The notes: generated from the sequence alone by a model not told the origin. Positions 24,601 through 41,208 are shown, counted from the stretch's first letter. The stretch: DNA of 64,000 bases from Synaphobranchus kaupii (GCA_029718625.1 CM056377.1:31633033-31697032), one strand, 5' to 3'. Translations and numbers: made by a program.

Positions 24601-26010
24601 TCACTCTGAATCACTGGAGTGCTGTAATCAATGAATACTGGCTGGGCTGATGTATGGAGGCCGTTATTCACTATATCCCTTTCTCACCTGCCTGCAGTGG
24701 TCAGAACGACCGACCACGTCTCACCACATCCACTTTCAGCTCGAGCAAAAAGTACACAGGTTTGATCAACAGTTGTGCGCCATTCTGATAACACCACTAC
24801 CTTTCCGTCACTGTAATTAATAATGAAGAACCACTTCTAACTACTAACGTAATGATAACAATGGGACTCATTTTTCTATAGGAAGTAAGGCGGCGGCTCT
24901 TCGCGCAAACTCCAATTCAGGGTCTGTGTGTCACAGTGGCACTGCGTGTGTACCCACCTTGACCTTAACAATTTGCTGTGACAGCAGGTTGAGTCCTGGA
25001 GATTCAAACTGCTGAGATAGTCATCATCACACCATGCCATCTACTTTAGATTGTTCACTATTTTTATGGTCTTTCACAAGCCTGTCCTTCATTTTTTTCC
25101 CTCATGAAGCTTGAATTATCTTTGCTCCATTCCTGGTAAGTGTAAGTTAATATTCTATGGAAAAAGTTAGGTGAGGTGATAGGTCATGCTTCCAGTTAGC
25201 TCTGGACTACAGCACAGCACGGAATGAAACAGTGACGAAAGTAACTATGCTTAGCGACGTACATGTAGCCACAACAGCAAAAAGAGGAAATGTTTTCCTC
25301 AGACCTCGCTAGACAAAAACATGATTGAACAAGGCCATGAAAAACTAAGATGTTTGGGCAGATCCCTTCCACTGGATAAAAGTCACACTATCTTAGGACA
25401 GACAATTGTCAATAAATGGGAGAGGGAAAAAATGGGGCACAAGACATGCAATTCTTTTGAACTGAAATAAGGCAGTTGGGTTTATTCTCCTTATCTGGCC
25501 TCACAGTAAATAAAAGTAACATAGTAATAAAGTCACTGGTAATAATGTAATAGACATAAGGAACTAGTAACACATCAAAAATAAATAACATAGCCTACCT
25601 GTATTGTTTTTACAATAAATAGAAAGATGTGTTAAGAATGTTTATGGGAGAGAGTGGTTAAAAATAAGACTTAAATATACTCATAATTAATGCAGATATA
25701 CTCATTTGCAGTAGGCAGTAACACGCAAAGTATGATTACAGCACGTAATCTGTACCTTAAATAAACACGCGGTCAGTCCTCGCCGCATGACGGTCCACAT
25801 CACAGCGCACATGAAGAACAGGCCAATCTCGATCCAGGTTATATTGGCATTATCCAGGAGAGTCCTTTTGGAGAGCTGGAGACCGCAAGCGCTACAGTCT
25901 TTCAAGGCACTGACCATGACGGCAGAGCCTCTGGTGATGAGTTCAATGTAGCCAGGCATCGGTTCAACCACCCTCGCGTTAAAACTATCATTTTCATTAT
26001 GAGCGTCCAT
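15684..26010 (-). CDS. CERS1: Ceramide synthase 1 (CERS1)
   Basis: CERS1 is an ER multi-pass enzyme that acylates sphinganine, with C18-CoA preference in mammals, and is mainly neuronal. Coding exons on the minus strand, 5' to 3': 25756-26010, 18311-18470, 17770-17950, 17167-17328, 16128-16275, 15684-15833. Phases join to 351 codons plus stop (human about 350). The ATG at 26010 opens MDAHNENDSF and is the first of the exon. The TLC/Lag1 domain runs through exons 2-6. The Lag1 motif carries the paired histidines in MIVHHIITL (exon 3) and the LHDINDILLEFTK acidic segment (exon 4). Exons 4-6 carry the family text FWFRLYWFPLKVLYA, IPFYFFFNFLL and VLTGQMSEVNDVREYD. There is no Hox-like insert, as expected for CERS1 rather than CERS2-6. 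The first intron is 7.3 kb. COPE lies upstream in the same orientation, as in human 19p13.11. No GDF1-like second reading frame was found downstream. Confidence 0.96.
16525..16689. repeat. 60-bp imperfect inverted repeat (hairpin) in CERS1 intron 4
   Basis: The arms 16525-16584 and 16630-16689 are reverse complements with 6 mismatches in 60 (90%), separated by a 45-base loop. Five of the six differences are transitions, which an RNA helix can partly tolerate as G-U pairs. A 14-base direct repeat (TGGGTATAAGGAAT) precedes the left arm (16511-16524) and recurs in the loop (16591-16604). It may be a palindromic MITE or a local inverted duplication. Confidence 0.85.
16741..17004 (+). repeat. 29-bp minisatellite, 9 copies, CERS1 intron 4
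   Basis: This is a tandem array of a 29-bp unit (AAAGGAGTTTTAATAATGTT followed by ACAATAGCC). The copies differ mainly by AATAATG versus AATGATG. It lies between the hairpin repeat and the acceptor side of exon 4, entirely within intron 4 of CERS1. Confidence 0.95.
17436..17570. mobile_element. Diverged copy of a short repeat also at 40819-41010
   Basis: It shares with the copy at 40819-41010 the phrases GTGTGAAATT-ACACC, CCAGCCAAATGCTGGT, TTTTCTACTC-AGCAGCCAC and TTGGCAG-TAACC. The right end is lost or diverged. It is a non-coding dispersed element in the CERS1 intron between exons 3 and 4. Confidence 0.7.
18471..25755 (-). other. CERS1 intron 1 (7.3 kb), no gene seen
   Basis: Both strands were read, and no protein-like exon with splice borders was found. 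It contains a C-rich run at 21940-21970 (G-rich in the CERS1 transcript) and short purine or pyrimidine tracts. Sequence around 19000-19600 and 24300-24600 is more CpG-rich than its surroundings, but I cannot assign a function. Confidence 0.6.
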
Positions 26011-27912
26011 TGTGGCAATCGTAAACCACTGATCTCAACACAAAACTTAATTTCGCGAAACCGGTTTCTTGTAGCCTACATTCACTGACTAGCTAACTGC
26101 CTATGTTACGCCGTCAGCTAACTTGCTAGCCTAAAAAACGTGAAAAAACTTTAAGCTGCTTAGCTTCTCCAGTAGCCTAATTCTCTATTTTCTAAATTAA
26201 GACATGGACCCATTTTACATTTGGAACAGTCGTTTATGTCAGTGGTCTTTGCAGAGGCCAAACCGCATCGAAAATAAACTTATATTCCTGTTCATAGGCC
26301 AATCCAAAACGACACAAAGGGTTACATTAATCTAATTTCAGATGTAGGCTACACCAATTAAACGAATTAACGTATTTTGTTTTAATCCTTATCATAGTCA
26401 GATCAGATCCGAGTGCAAGATAATGTACCTGATGCACCTCCATCAAATGCACATTAATCTGTATTTAACACTATTCTTACCGGCTATTTTTACAGTCGTC
26501 TGCCAAAAAATAGCCGCGCCATACAGTCAATGCGTATCATAGGCCTATTCAGAGAGAACTCATTACAGTGGTCCCTTTGAAACCAGTGCAATCGATGCAT
26601 AGCATGCGTTTTTTCTTAAACTACTTTCAATATCCATTCTTCTCTATTTTCCACATTAGGCTAGCATACATAACACCTATTTTTGATGAATTCTTTAAAA
26701 TATCGCATGCCTATTAGAGGGCGACTTGCGACGTGACAAGCAGATGAGGGAACAATAAGCATACACCGAGATATCCTCAATGAGCAGCCTCTTCTGTAGT
26801 GCTGGCCAACGTGTCTTCAGTGTAGTCTTGACAAGTGACAAATTGAACGCTGCTAGAATCAATGGGAATTAATGTACCGCCTTACTTCGAATAAAATTAA
26901 TAAAAATAATCACATGAAAGTCAGACCGTTCATTCTATCTTCACGAAATCGTCCAGATTTCTAGTCCAGTCACGTTCTACTAAAGATATGCAGTCGCACT
27001 CCGCCGTGTAGCAATGTAAAATGAAAGAGAGCGCACCGAGGTGACGTGACGTAATTATGGCCCGCTATCCTCCTCAACCGGTAGAATAAAACTAGCTTAT
27101 TTAAAGCGACAGCGCTGCAATTACATTTAACCATTCAGTTCCAGAGTAGAACAAACCCCTTTCTGTAATAGAATATGCTCGGATTCGAGTTAGCTTCTCT
27201 TGTTTTATTCTGATACTAAATAAACTTTACTGAATCAATGGAATAACCTTCACCACGTTGTTGGAAATCCCCCTGAAATTGAACTAGCGCAAGACCACTA
27301 TTGACAGTGGAATAAAAAAACGTAAACATTCGTTAAGAAATATAGGAATTTCATCACATTTTTAGCATACACACGCTATAAGGTCCAATAAAAAAGCAAG
27401 CCATCATGCCATTAACATTTTTTTGATTATTATTGTAACAATATTGCCTCGAGTAATCCCAAAAGCCAATCGCTTAAAGCATTTCAAACAATATTTCAAT
27501 TATATTTCACATCTAGGATAAAGATAAGAATGCTTGCCCCTGTAGTTAAATTAGACAACACATCCACAATAAGAAGCCTCTCGGTTATGTCCATCCGGAA
27601 GTTACATTTCACTTAAAATTACTCTACAGTAGGGATCTCACCCCCATGTCCTGGAGGGCCATAATGCCTGTGGGTTTTTGCGGTTACCTTTCAATTAGCA
27701 GCCAATTTAGGCCTGGGAAATAAGGTATCTGTTCTGTTAAGCAATGACATAGGCTAACCAAATACAATTGTACGATTTAAAAAAATAAAAATAAAAAATA
27801 AAACAGATGCAAAACCATGATGGAAATGACCGTCATTAAAACTATAACTTAACATATTGCACAGAAACACACAAAAGATTCAGGAACAAAAAAAGACTTC
27901 ATTCATACAAGG
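26011..27912 (-). promoter_or_regulatory. CERS1 upstream region, probable promoter
   Basis: This is the gap between the CERS1 start and the COPE 3' end. It contains a tandem CRE-like motif (GTGACGTGACGTAA, 27041-27054) and repeated GCTAAC/GCTAGC words near 26090-26130, typical of teleost 5' regions. The transcription start cannot be fixed by eye. Around 27640-27700 lies a fragment of an interspersed repeat. Confidence 0.35.
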
Positions 27913-27918
27913 TTTATT
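27913..27918 (-). terminator. Candidate poly(A) signal of COPE
   Basis: TTTATT on the plus strand is AATAAA on the minus strand, about 410 bases past the COPE stop. It is a reasonable 3' UTR length; usage is inferred. Confidence 0.5.
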
Positions 27919-28329
27919 CTCAATTTCAAGGAATGCTTAGGAAAGACAACACAAGTCAGTAGACTGAACACAATGAGACAATGAAACCAGCCAACTTTCT
28001 CAGCCAGCATGTGTCCTTAACATATGCTCTGAAGGCAATGAAATACTAGGCAACTACAGTTAAAAAAAGGAAACTAATGTTTTACATTTACAGTAGTTTA
28101 AACTTTTCAACTGTTTTAATTTAAAAAATGACTAGTCTTATTGTAATTATTTCCAATATTCACCCTTATGTGTATTGTCCTTAACATACAAACAGAAATA
28201 TGGACAGGGACCAGTCACTCGTTTTCATCTACAGAGATTAAATATTTGTATAACTGCCTTACTTTCCACTGACACTTGTCTTTTTAGTAAAATGAGGTGG
28301 ATTTACAAATGTGGGTGCAAACACAAATC

Positions 28330-32828
<4,499 letters not shown>

Positions 32829-32849
32829 GTTGACTGAATGAGATTACTT

Positions 32850-32920
32850 CCTGACCACGTAGCGTTTCTGACGTCATCTCCCTTCATGGCCGGCGACTGC
32901 GCTGCTGCGCTGATTTGTAT
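32850..32920 (-). promoter_or_regulatory. COPE core promoter region with CRE palindrome
   Basis: A perfect CRE palindrome TGACGTCA lies at 32869-32876, about 41-48 bases upstream of the COPE ATG. A YY1-like word (ATGGCCGGC, 32886-32894) and a GC-rich segment (GACTGCGCTGCTGCGCTG) follow. These fit a housekeeping promoter with a short 5' UTR. The motif is seen; its role is inferred. Confidence 0.5.
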
Positions 32921-33239
32921 CACAAAAGGATCACCGACAGCCCGTTAAACGAACAATGTGTGTAGTTCCTTTGGGTATACTACTCGCGCTAAGAAACAAT
33001 ACTGTTTTAAATTTTATTTTATTTCATTTTAAAAAATGTTTTACGAAACAGAATACTGGCTTCGCGTTCTGTTAGGTGGGACTGCGTCACATCTGCGCAG
33101 ATTTTGAAATAAAAACTTTTAGAGATCCATATGAAGATCAATCGATCTTCAATGCGCAGATTTAATGTAGGCTAAATCTTACCCGAACATAACGTAATCT
33201 TAACTCTTATCTTTGTTAACTTGGTCACTTGGATTGAAT

Positions 33240-33430
33240 CTGTAACTAAGAATTGAATCAGAGGCGATTCTAGAGACTGTCAGGGCCCTAGGCAGAGAAT
33301 CCCATGGGGCCCTTCTGACTGACTTCCACTGTCATCAAGTTACCGAAAACTCATAAAACTGCACTTCGGGCACCCCAATGCTCGGGGCCCCAGGCAGTTG
33401 CCTGCCTTGCCTGCTCATAAGTCTCTGAAT
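33240..33430. repeat. Possible interspersed repeat fragment
   Basis: A GC-richer island in AT-rich DNA contains GGGCCCTAGGCAGAGAATCC and GGGGCCCCAGGCAGTTGCCT. Its composition and isolation suggest a transposon fragment. The family is not recognised. Confidence 0.3.
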
Positions 33431-33653
33431 TGAATTTAGTGTTTTTTTCTGATAAAGGCTTTCAACCCGGTGAGACTCACTAGTAAAATGTTTAATATTC
33501 GTATTAAAAAAGTCTGTTGAGACAACATTAAGGACGTTGCCTTGTCTAGCCTGCCATCTGAGACAAATGTCAAACGTTTAAGTTAAAATGCAGATTGTGT
33601 ATATATTTGGTATAACATTTACATTCTGTATATGTAGCCTACTGTATTATGTA

Positions 33654-35181
33654 CAGTGCAGTCCGTAAGTATTTGGACAGTGACACAATTTTTGTAGTTT
33701 TGGCTCTGTACTCCAGCACATTGGATTTGAAATGGAAAAGTGACTATGAGGTTATTTGTAGCATAGAGGCAATTGTAGGCATTTGTATGCATAGCCCCCC
33801 CCCCCACCCACCCATTTTAGGGGACCAAAAGTAATTGGACAAATTAACATAAACTTAAATAAAGTTATCATATTCATATTTAATATTTGGTTGCATATCC
33901 TTTGGCATGCCATGACTTTCTGACATATAGAATAGAATAACTTTTATTTTCCCGTTTGGGAACTTCAGTTGTAGCCCCAGCAACAACAAAAAGACATAGA
34001 CAGTGGGGCAGACCCACAACACACAAACAAACATATAAAATAAAGACATTCAATAGAATCATTGCATTAATCAAGTGAATTAAAGTGGAATACAGCCATG
34101 ATTAAAAATAGCCCCCGCTGTCCCGAGATGTCCAGTGGCATTTAAACAGTCCAACACACAAACTGCCTCCACGACTCCAGTTCCTCCATACATGCAGTGT
34201 TGTGGTCTCTGTACACTGTCGAAACGGATCCACTGAACTGCGTCAACCTTCCCAGTCGTCACCTCACTCCTCCCCCGCATTATCTTCTCCTTCCATTCCC
34301 TGGTTTCCTTTTGAAGATTTCCTGCACTCCCGGATCAGTCCCGACATCTTCAACTACAGTGAAGAGTGATGGTAAACTTTGTTGGTGCAGATCCAACGGA
34401 CATTCCCGAGCATATGGATAAAAGCGTCTACTAAATGACTGTAATGTAATGTAATGTATAGGTTGCGAATGCGTCTCCATGGTGATGACCACAAACAAAA
34501 TTATATCGACTAGACAATTCGTTAATATTATAAAAATGAGCAGTAGGAGTGCCCTGAAAAATTTCCAGCCCGCTTCCCCGTCCCACAGCGCATGAAACAA
34601 ACAAAAGACAAAAGCCTGACACAAAAAAATACATTCAAATTAACAAACACGAACACGAGAGACAGCTCGACTACATGTAGCCATTACAGCGCCACGTGAC
34701 ATAGTGTGATATGTGATCCAAAAACATCAAAAGACTCTTGATATCTTATTTTCAGGTACTCTTACAAGTGATAATATAACCTATCTGCATTTGAATGGAT
34801 CTCTATGAGAATTGGGGGGCGTGTGACTAGATTAAGCTGTAAATTACTTGGGAATAGTGTGGACCACATGGCTGGCTAAATGGCTCTAAGTCATCAAGGG
34901 TCTGGGGCATCAAACGAGCCTGAAATCATCACTCTGCTGCCAGATATGCAGTAGATATGGATGGAGTTGTTTCTCCTGTCTCATTTTCCTATTGAACTCA
35001 TGTGGATATGGAAAAAGTATATGCAACCAAATATTAAATATGATGACTTTATTTAAGTTTATGTTCATTTGTCCTATGTATAAAAATGGCTACAATTGCT
35101 ACACGGTTCACCCGATATGGATGTAAAAACCCTCAAATTAAAGCTAAAAGTCTGCACTTTAACCTCATAGTCACTGTTCAA
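33654..35181. mobile_element. Degenerate Tc1/mariner element with nested insertions
   Basis: The left end starts after TA at 33652-33653 with CAGTGCAGTCCGTAAGTATT and continues TTGGACAGTGACACAATTTT, the terminal repeat of a common fish Tc1 family. The segment 33840-33905 (AACATAAACTTAAATAAAGT, then ATATTTAATATTTGGTTGCA) recurs inverted at about 35015-35070. Further inverted matches reach about 35181 (CCTCATAGTCACTG). The outermost part of the right end is missing. No transposase remains. The interior from about 33925 to 34935 is unrelated sequence, including a LINE/SINE tail. Confidence 0.75.
34197..34462 (+). mobile_element. Non-LTR retrotransposon/SINE 3' end with TGTAA tail
   Basis: It ends in GGATAAAAGCGTCTACTAAA followed by TGACTG and repeated TAATG units, the 3' tail shared by many fish SINEs and their partner LINEs. 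The preceding segment (CCTGCACTCCCGGATCAGTC, CCGACATCTTCAACTACAG) looks like the end of the same repeat. It is inserted inside the older Tc1 element. Confidence 0.6.
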
Positions 35182-35224
35182 TTTCAATTTCAATTATTTC
35201 TTTTGCATCACAATTTGAGCATTT

Positions 35225-35340
35225 TTCTTCCCACTGGGGAGTTTTTACCTCGTTTGCCTTTTGGGGGTACAGGCCTGGTTTTTGCCCAATTTTTCCTGTA
35301 CAGCATCTTTGTGACAGTTCAGTTGACAATTTAATTGTAT
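35225..35340. repeat. Possible repeat fragment
   Basis: A segment of the form TTTTTCTTCCCACTGGGGAG, TTTTTACC and CAATTTTTCCTGTACAGC follows a short CAATTT tandem run. It resembles a frequent fish interspersed repeat. The call is weak. Confidence 0.25.
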
Positions 35341-37149
35341 ATGTATAGTGATTTGTTGTCACTTCCAGGAACTGGAAAATTAAATCAATGAATACATAGC
35401 ATGAGGGCAGTGAATGACTGAAATTGGTGATGGGAGAGTGAGGTTTCATGAAACCCATAATGAGTGGTGTTTCAATGAACTAGTTGACTTGCTGACTTGT
35501 TTGAACCAATCAAAGTAATTGTTTTCAAAAACTAAACACAATCATTGGTTCAAGAAACATCACTCTCTGATTAATGGCTGAAATAATGTAATCTAATTGT
35601 GTTAATTTCATCAATAGCCTTCTCCTCTTTCTTAATAATTGGTTATTTTCAGAAAATGTTTTCATTAATGGCAAAACGTATAGTCTAAATGTAATACACA
35701 CACATTAATGCATTCATCTGCCTGAATTTTTTAGATTTTGTTGTTTTCACAATTTTCTCCCAAGTATTTTATTCACTAGATTGTCATATTTCTTATTCTA
35801 ATGCTATAAAGAGGTATAGTGCTGTATTAGGTCATTGTCAATATGGCATTGAGAATCAGGCCTCATGGGCATTACTAATAAAGTGAACAGAAAGTAAAAC
35901 TTTCACCCTCGGGTGGCTTGTGGTTTTTATGAAATTCCTTTTCAATATAAACATGGATGGGATGAAAATACTGAATTATACATTTTATTGAATTATTTAC
36001 TGTTTTCTGAAAATAGGGTTTTGAATAAATAATAATTATATATTTACATTTTTTAAATATCTAATTCATACTTCAATTATTTAATCTGGTGAATCATAAA
36101 GTGGTACTTTTTCACAATATAGTTGATTGATTGATTTTGGTTTGACAATGATTTTAGCAAACATTATTTCTTTATAAAATTTCTAACCCATACTTTATTT
36201 AATCTCGGCTGTATAGGAAAAAAACGTACGTAATATCAAAAAGGACACAGAATATATTCTATAATCTAGAATATATATGATCTAAACAAAAAAAAATTAA
36301 GGTGGAACTCACTATTACTTTTTATACAAACCTGTATTAAACTAACTATATATAGCCTTGGTAAGGTACAAAAGTTCATGCACCAAACCTTATACAGTAT
36401 ACACATTCAGAGTAATTCGGTATCATGATATTTTATGTAATACATATGACACACACAAGTGAGATGTGTAGGCCTATTTGTTCCAAATTTGTATTAACCA
36501 CAATGAGGAAACGCCTTTATTAAATGCCGGAATTCCTGCAAAGGAACCCATTCATTCAAAGGAAGTCTGCAACAATGTGTTGTCCAGAAAGCATCCGTCC
36601 ATGAAACACCTATTAATGAGGTGTCTGGTTATATAATTAGTGAGGGTTGGTGGCAGATTTAGGTCACCACCCCCATTAACTTTCCACTAAACTTAAGGAA
36701 TATAGCTACAGGGGATACCTAGATACAGTGCATGTGTGCCCACCCACGCACACGGAAAACCTTATGTGTATAACACAATAGGTGTATGTGAGCTCTAACC
36801 AAAACACTCAAAACTACATTTGAATTCATATTGTAATTATCCATATTGTTACTATTCTCTCATTAAATAACGTTGTAATCTGCAATTTAGTTTATCAGTT
36901 TTTTTAAGAACTGCCCAGAGCTCCCACTCATTGTTCTCCTTATGCCATTTCCTTTGGGAAATTCTTAGCCTTGGATTTAGGACCAGGCTGAGGATAATTA
37001 CTGGAAACCGAATGGGGGCAGGGAAGTTGGAGGTTGTAACGAGTAAGCAACCTTCATATGATTGGTTTGTCAATTAAATATTATGCGGCACCATTGGTCA
37101 AAAATAACGTCAATCTACGGACTAACAAGTCCCTCAAGTTTGAAACTTT
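35341..37149. other. AT-rich intergenic DNA, nothing seen
   Basis: There is no exon-like text on either strand and no recognised repeat ends. It lies between the repeat cluster left of 35.3 kb and the possible TNFAIP8L1 5' region. Confidence 0.5.
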
Positions 37150-37467
37150 GTGAGGAGGAGTCAAGTTACAAACTTCTGTAACCGATCTAAAAGAGAGAGA
37201 GAAAGAAAAAAAAAACACTTCTTCAATAATTTACTCACCAGTAGGATCACTAACTTGCTACCTGATATAGAGCACTGTCAGACGCAGGAGTTAAGTATCT
37301 TAAAATCGTTGCGGGGTTGTGCTAAGTCCGAAAGAGAACCAAGACGGAGTTTGGTTGTCATCATGAAGGTTTGGGATTTAGTTCAGATGAATATTTGAAG
37401 AAATTGTACATTGGACCACACGGTTTCCCCCTCGCCCCGTATCCGGTTTGAGTTGGAGAAGGAAAGG
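37150..37467 (+). promoter_or_regulatory. Possible noncoding first exon/promoter of TNFAIP8L1
   Basis: A GAAGGAAAG/GTGAGA donor-like site occurs at 37467-37468. The DNA just downstream (37480-38530) is rich in TAACGTTA, AACGTTA and GCTAGC words, a composition often seen in teleost first introns. It is the only such zone between COPE and the TNFAIP8L1 coding exon. Assignment is by position and composition only. Confidence 0.35.
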
Positions 37468-38052
37468 TGAGAAAAAAGATAAGGCTAGTTAACAATTTGT
37501 TGGCTAAGTGATGTGAATAGCTTGTTTGTTAGCTAGGGGCTTAGCGGATAACACAATCAAATTAAAAATAACTCCCTTTTGTACTGGGAATTAAATTAAT
37601 AATTACAGTGAAAGGGGTGATGTTCTGCGAGCTGGATTCGTTTGATAGCAAATCATATCCCTGAGTAACTTAGGTTAGAGTAACGTAACGTTAACGTGAC
37701 TTGATTCATATTCGTTTGCTGAATTGATAGCTTGCTAAGTTGTTTGTCCCAAGAGGTAGCTAGGTGACTAAATACATAATTGATGGCTAGGTCACAATTT
37801 GTTCATTTGGCAAGATCGATAGTGCACAAGCTAGATAATTAGCACTGTGCATAAACATTGAGGTAGCTAGCATTCACTTTAAAAAAAATAACTTATTGGC
37901 TAACGTATACAGTGGTCAGCTTTATGCACTTTTCAGACAAATGTGATTTGAGTGACAGCTGTCATTGTCTGTAACGTTATTCTTAGTAACAACGTTGGCG
38001 AACTCGACAGTTTGCGAAATGTCTCATTTTAAGCGTTCACATCGCTAGTAAT

Positions 38053-38056
38053 ACAC

Positions 38057-38128
<72 letters not shown>
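38053..38128. repeat. (AC)n microsatellite
   Basis: This is an AC dinucleotide run interrupted once near its start by GC. It lies in the probable first intron of TNFAIP8L1. Confidence 0.97.
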
Positions 38129-38131
<3 letters not shown>

Positions 38132-40818
38132 TATAGATAATTTTAAGTCAATGTGAATTTGTTTACACATTATTTCCCACTTATTTGTGACTAACGTTAG
38201 CTTTAAGCTATTCTCGTAGCCTAAGTTACATTGCACGTCTTATTTAACTGGCTAGACAACAAGACTGAGTAATGTTTCTTTTTGGATTTGAATAACACAT
38301 TGTGCTGAGTATTCTTCGGTTTAACGTAGGCTACGTTGATATATTTTGTGTAGGCCCGAAGACAAACGGTATACATGCGTGTTAACAAGATGTTAATTGG
38401 TCATAATGTTTTAAGAACAAGCCTTCATTCTCTGAGTTGAAATTCTCTGGTGGATGAATAACTTCACTGTCTGTGAAAACCTTTCAATCTTCTAACGTTA
38501 CATGTAACGTAGCAGCTAACGTTACTATGTAACACCTGGCTATGGCACTTTCAGGAATGGCAGTTTGCATCAATGGGGGCCCTAACCGACTTTGTATCTT
38601 AGCTGATATTTGAAGTATCTTGTTGGATATAGCTAGGGAAGTAACGGCTGGCTACACAATTCTGATTTTATAGCACGTTTACAGTTTACAGCGGTGATGA
38701 ACTTTGATGTCAGTGTTAGTTATTACTTTAACTTCTAAAGTGTAAGATTAAACTATGTTGGAAACATGATATACGGTGACACACGGTAACTCATTTACAG
38801 AAACAGAGAGGTGTTTGACCTGATTCAGTCTGCTGCAGCAGGCTCTTGACTGCAAAGTTCAGCTGGCCTGGCGGCTTCAGTTGTTGCCTGGGTAACACAT
38901 GCAACTAATCAGTCTGGATTGCTGTGGGCACTTGCTAGGATTAATGTTTTTCCTTTTTCTTTTTCTTGAAATGTCAAGGGTTTTTTATTTTTGAAAACAA
39001 ATGCACTATTTTTGCTAACCACTCTTCTTATGTGCTCGAAAGTATGTGAAACGTATATTTTGTATAATGAGAGAAATTATCCCAGAAAAAACATTAAATC
39101 CACACTGGCCTGCTTAAATGTGTGTGCATATGTATGGACCTCACCACCAAAATAAATATATGCTATCGTTATTTTACCTTATCAACAATCTTTATTAACT
39201 AAACAAGCATTTCCTGTGTGCTGTTGCCCTGCAGTCCATGGGAGGGTGCTATTGTTGAGTACAGAGGCTGTCATCACTGCCATACCTCAAAAATCATCAA
39301 GTTGTTTACCCCCCAGCCAGGAATACAGAAAGAGATGACCTGGGTTTTTAGATCCCTTCTGTTAGTATATTAAAGTCTAAAGTAATCACCTGCTCCAAGT
39401 TCTGTTTTTTGAGTTTTAGTAAAATTCAGGATTTAAATGGAGGGGAAAAGAATCCAATTGGGTTGCCGCTCACCATTGGTTGATGAGTGAGATGTCTATT
39501 GTGTCTAACTTTATCCGCTTGTACTTCTAAATGCATCCTGTTCACGGATATTGTGTATAACAATTGCCCCAGCTGTTGTAGCAGCACAACATTCATTGTC
39601 CCTAAAGCATTGTCTTGCAGTTTTGCTATTGCACCTGTTGTACTCTAACAGACAGTTTCCCGCCCCGTTTCATTTTATTTAAATGTGTGGTATGAATTAT
39701 TAATCTGCGATCCATTTTGTGCGGTGTCATTAATAATTAATGGCACAGCAGGCTCTTTCAGATGTGAGGGGAGTTGCAACTGTGCGCAGTGAAGAATGCG
39801 TCCCTGTTCAGAATTCTGCAGAACCCCTGACAGAAAGAGTGGGTGGAGGAGGGAGAGCGAGTGACAGTGTGCGAATCACAACCGCGCAAAAACCAAGCTT
39901 CTGGTTCCACTTCAGATTTCAGCACTTTACTCCTTGGGTAGCAGTGCTGAAGCAGAGAGGAAAACAAAACGAGACACAATAATAATGGATGAAAGGTGTC
40001 AGCATTGCAGTTGTCTCCAAATTCCCAAAAATGTCTGTAATGTAATGTAATCGCTCTGTTCAAGTTTAAATGACTGGAATTGTTTAGTTTTGTCTCTCGT
40101 GGGACAGAAGGAACTAGTTTATTTTAAGACAGTCTTAACCTCAAATCAGAAGGAGTTATTAGCTGAGTAATTGGCTGTTTTATTTCCTCGTGTTGTCGTT
40201 GCTGTTAAGGCCACTCCTTAAAAATATATTTTTCCTCACTATACATCTGTGACATCATGGTATGTAATGGGTAACTTGCATTGGTTCTCCCTCTAATAGC
40301 TTAGGACTGCAGCTTCTGCTGCTGTATACCAGGAAATGCATTTGAATTCAGTGGCTGAATTATAACCATGTAACTGGTCAGCCAATCAACTTGCAAGAAA
40401 GACTGCCGCGTACATAATGATGCAACGTACAATACTATGATGTTCACGTTATTATTATTCTCATTTCCCATGTCATTTAGACCAAACCAATTTGCAACAA
40501 AATGGTTACTCTGCCTTCTCTTTGAGCCCCATAGACGCACCTTATGTTCTTATTTGGCGTAGATGTTTCATGATGCATTGCATAATTTTAGCCTGTTATT
40601 TTAGACTGCTTTTGAACTTTGCCTTCGCATGCATGGACAGGCATGATACATTTATGCATTATATGTGTGAACCATTTGATTGAATGTTCTTTAAATAGAA
40701 TGCCAACCAGTATAGGAATCATTTATAGCCTAGAATATTTATTTGTCCAAGGTACATAAATTGAAATCAGCATGTGCTAAAAGAAAGTGATTACCCATTT
40801 GCTGTTATTGTGTAGAAC

Positions 40819-41010
40819 TAGGGTGTGAAATTGACACCCACCACCAGCCAAATGCTGGTAAAATTTGGATTTTGCCTGGTAAGATTTTCTACTCAAGCAG
40901 CCACATTGGCAGTTAACCCACCAGCTTGTGTTATATTATATTGGCTGGTGATTTTTAGAATCTACAAGCCACTCTGGCCAGTGGGTGGAAAAAGTTAATT
41001 TCATGCCCTG
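40819..41010. mobile_element. Short (192-bp) MITE-like element
   Basis: The ends are inverted copies: left TAGGGTGTGAAATTGACA, and the reverse complement of the right end CAGGGCATGAAATTAAC. GTAGAAC occurs directly outside both ends (40812-40818 and 41011-41017), a probable target duplication. An older, damaged copy lies at 17436-17570. Internally it contains short palindromes (CCAGCCAAATGCTGG). It has no coding capacity. Confidence 0.75.
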
Positions 41011-41152
41011 GTAGAACCATAGAACATTGTATTTCTTTGACTAGCTATGGAACCAGTTTTCTGTAGTAGTGTTTTTTGGAGAAAAAAGGGATGGCACTCG
41101 AGAATGAATGAAGGGGGCGGGAGTTTGTCTCATTTTGCCTCAGACTGCAGAT

Positions 41153-41208
41153 AGGGGGTGGGGCATGAGGAAAGGGGGGTGGGGTATGAGGAAAGGGGGT
41201 GGGGTATC
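41153..41208 (+). repeat. G-rich short tandem repeat (about 23-bp unit)
   Basis: Two to three copies of a unit with GGGTGGGG-ATGAGGAAAG make a guanine-rich stretch with many G-runs. It could form a quadruplex. It lies 185 bases upstream of a candidate TNFAIP8L1 exon. Confidence 0.7.
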
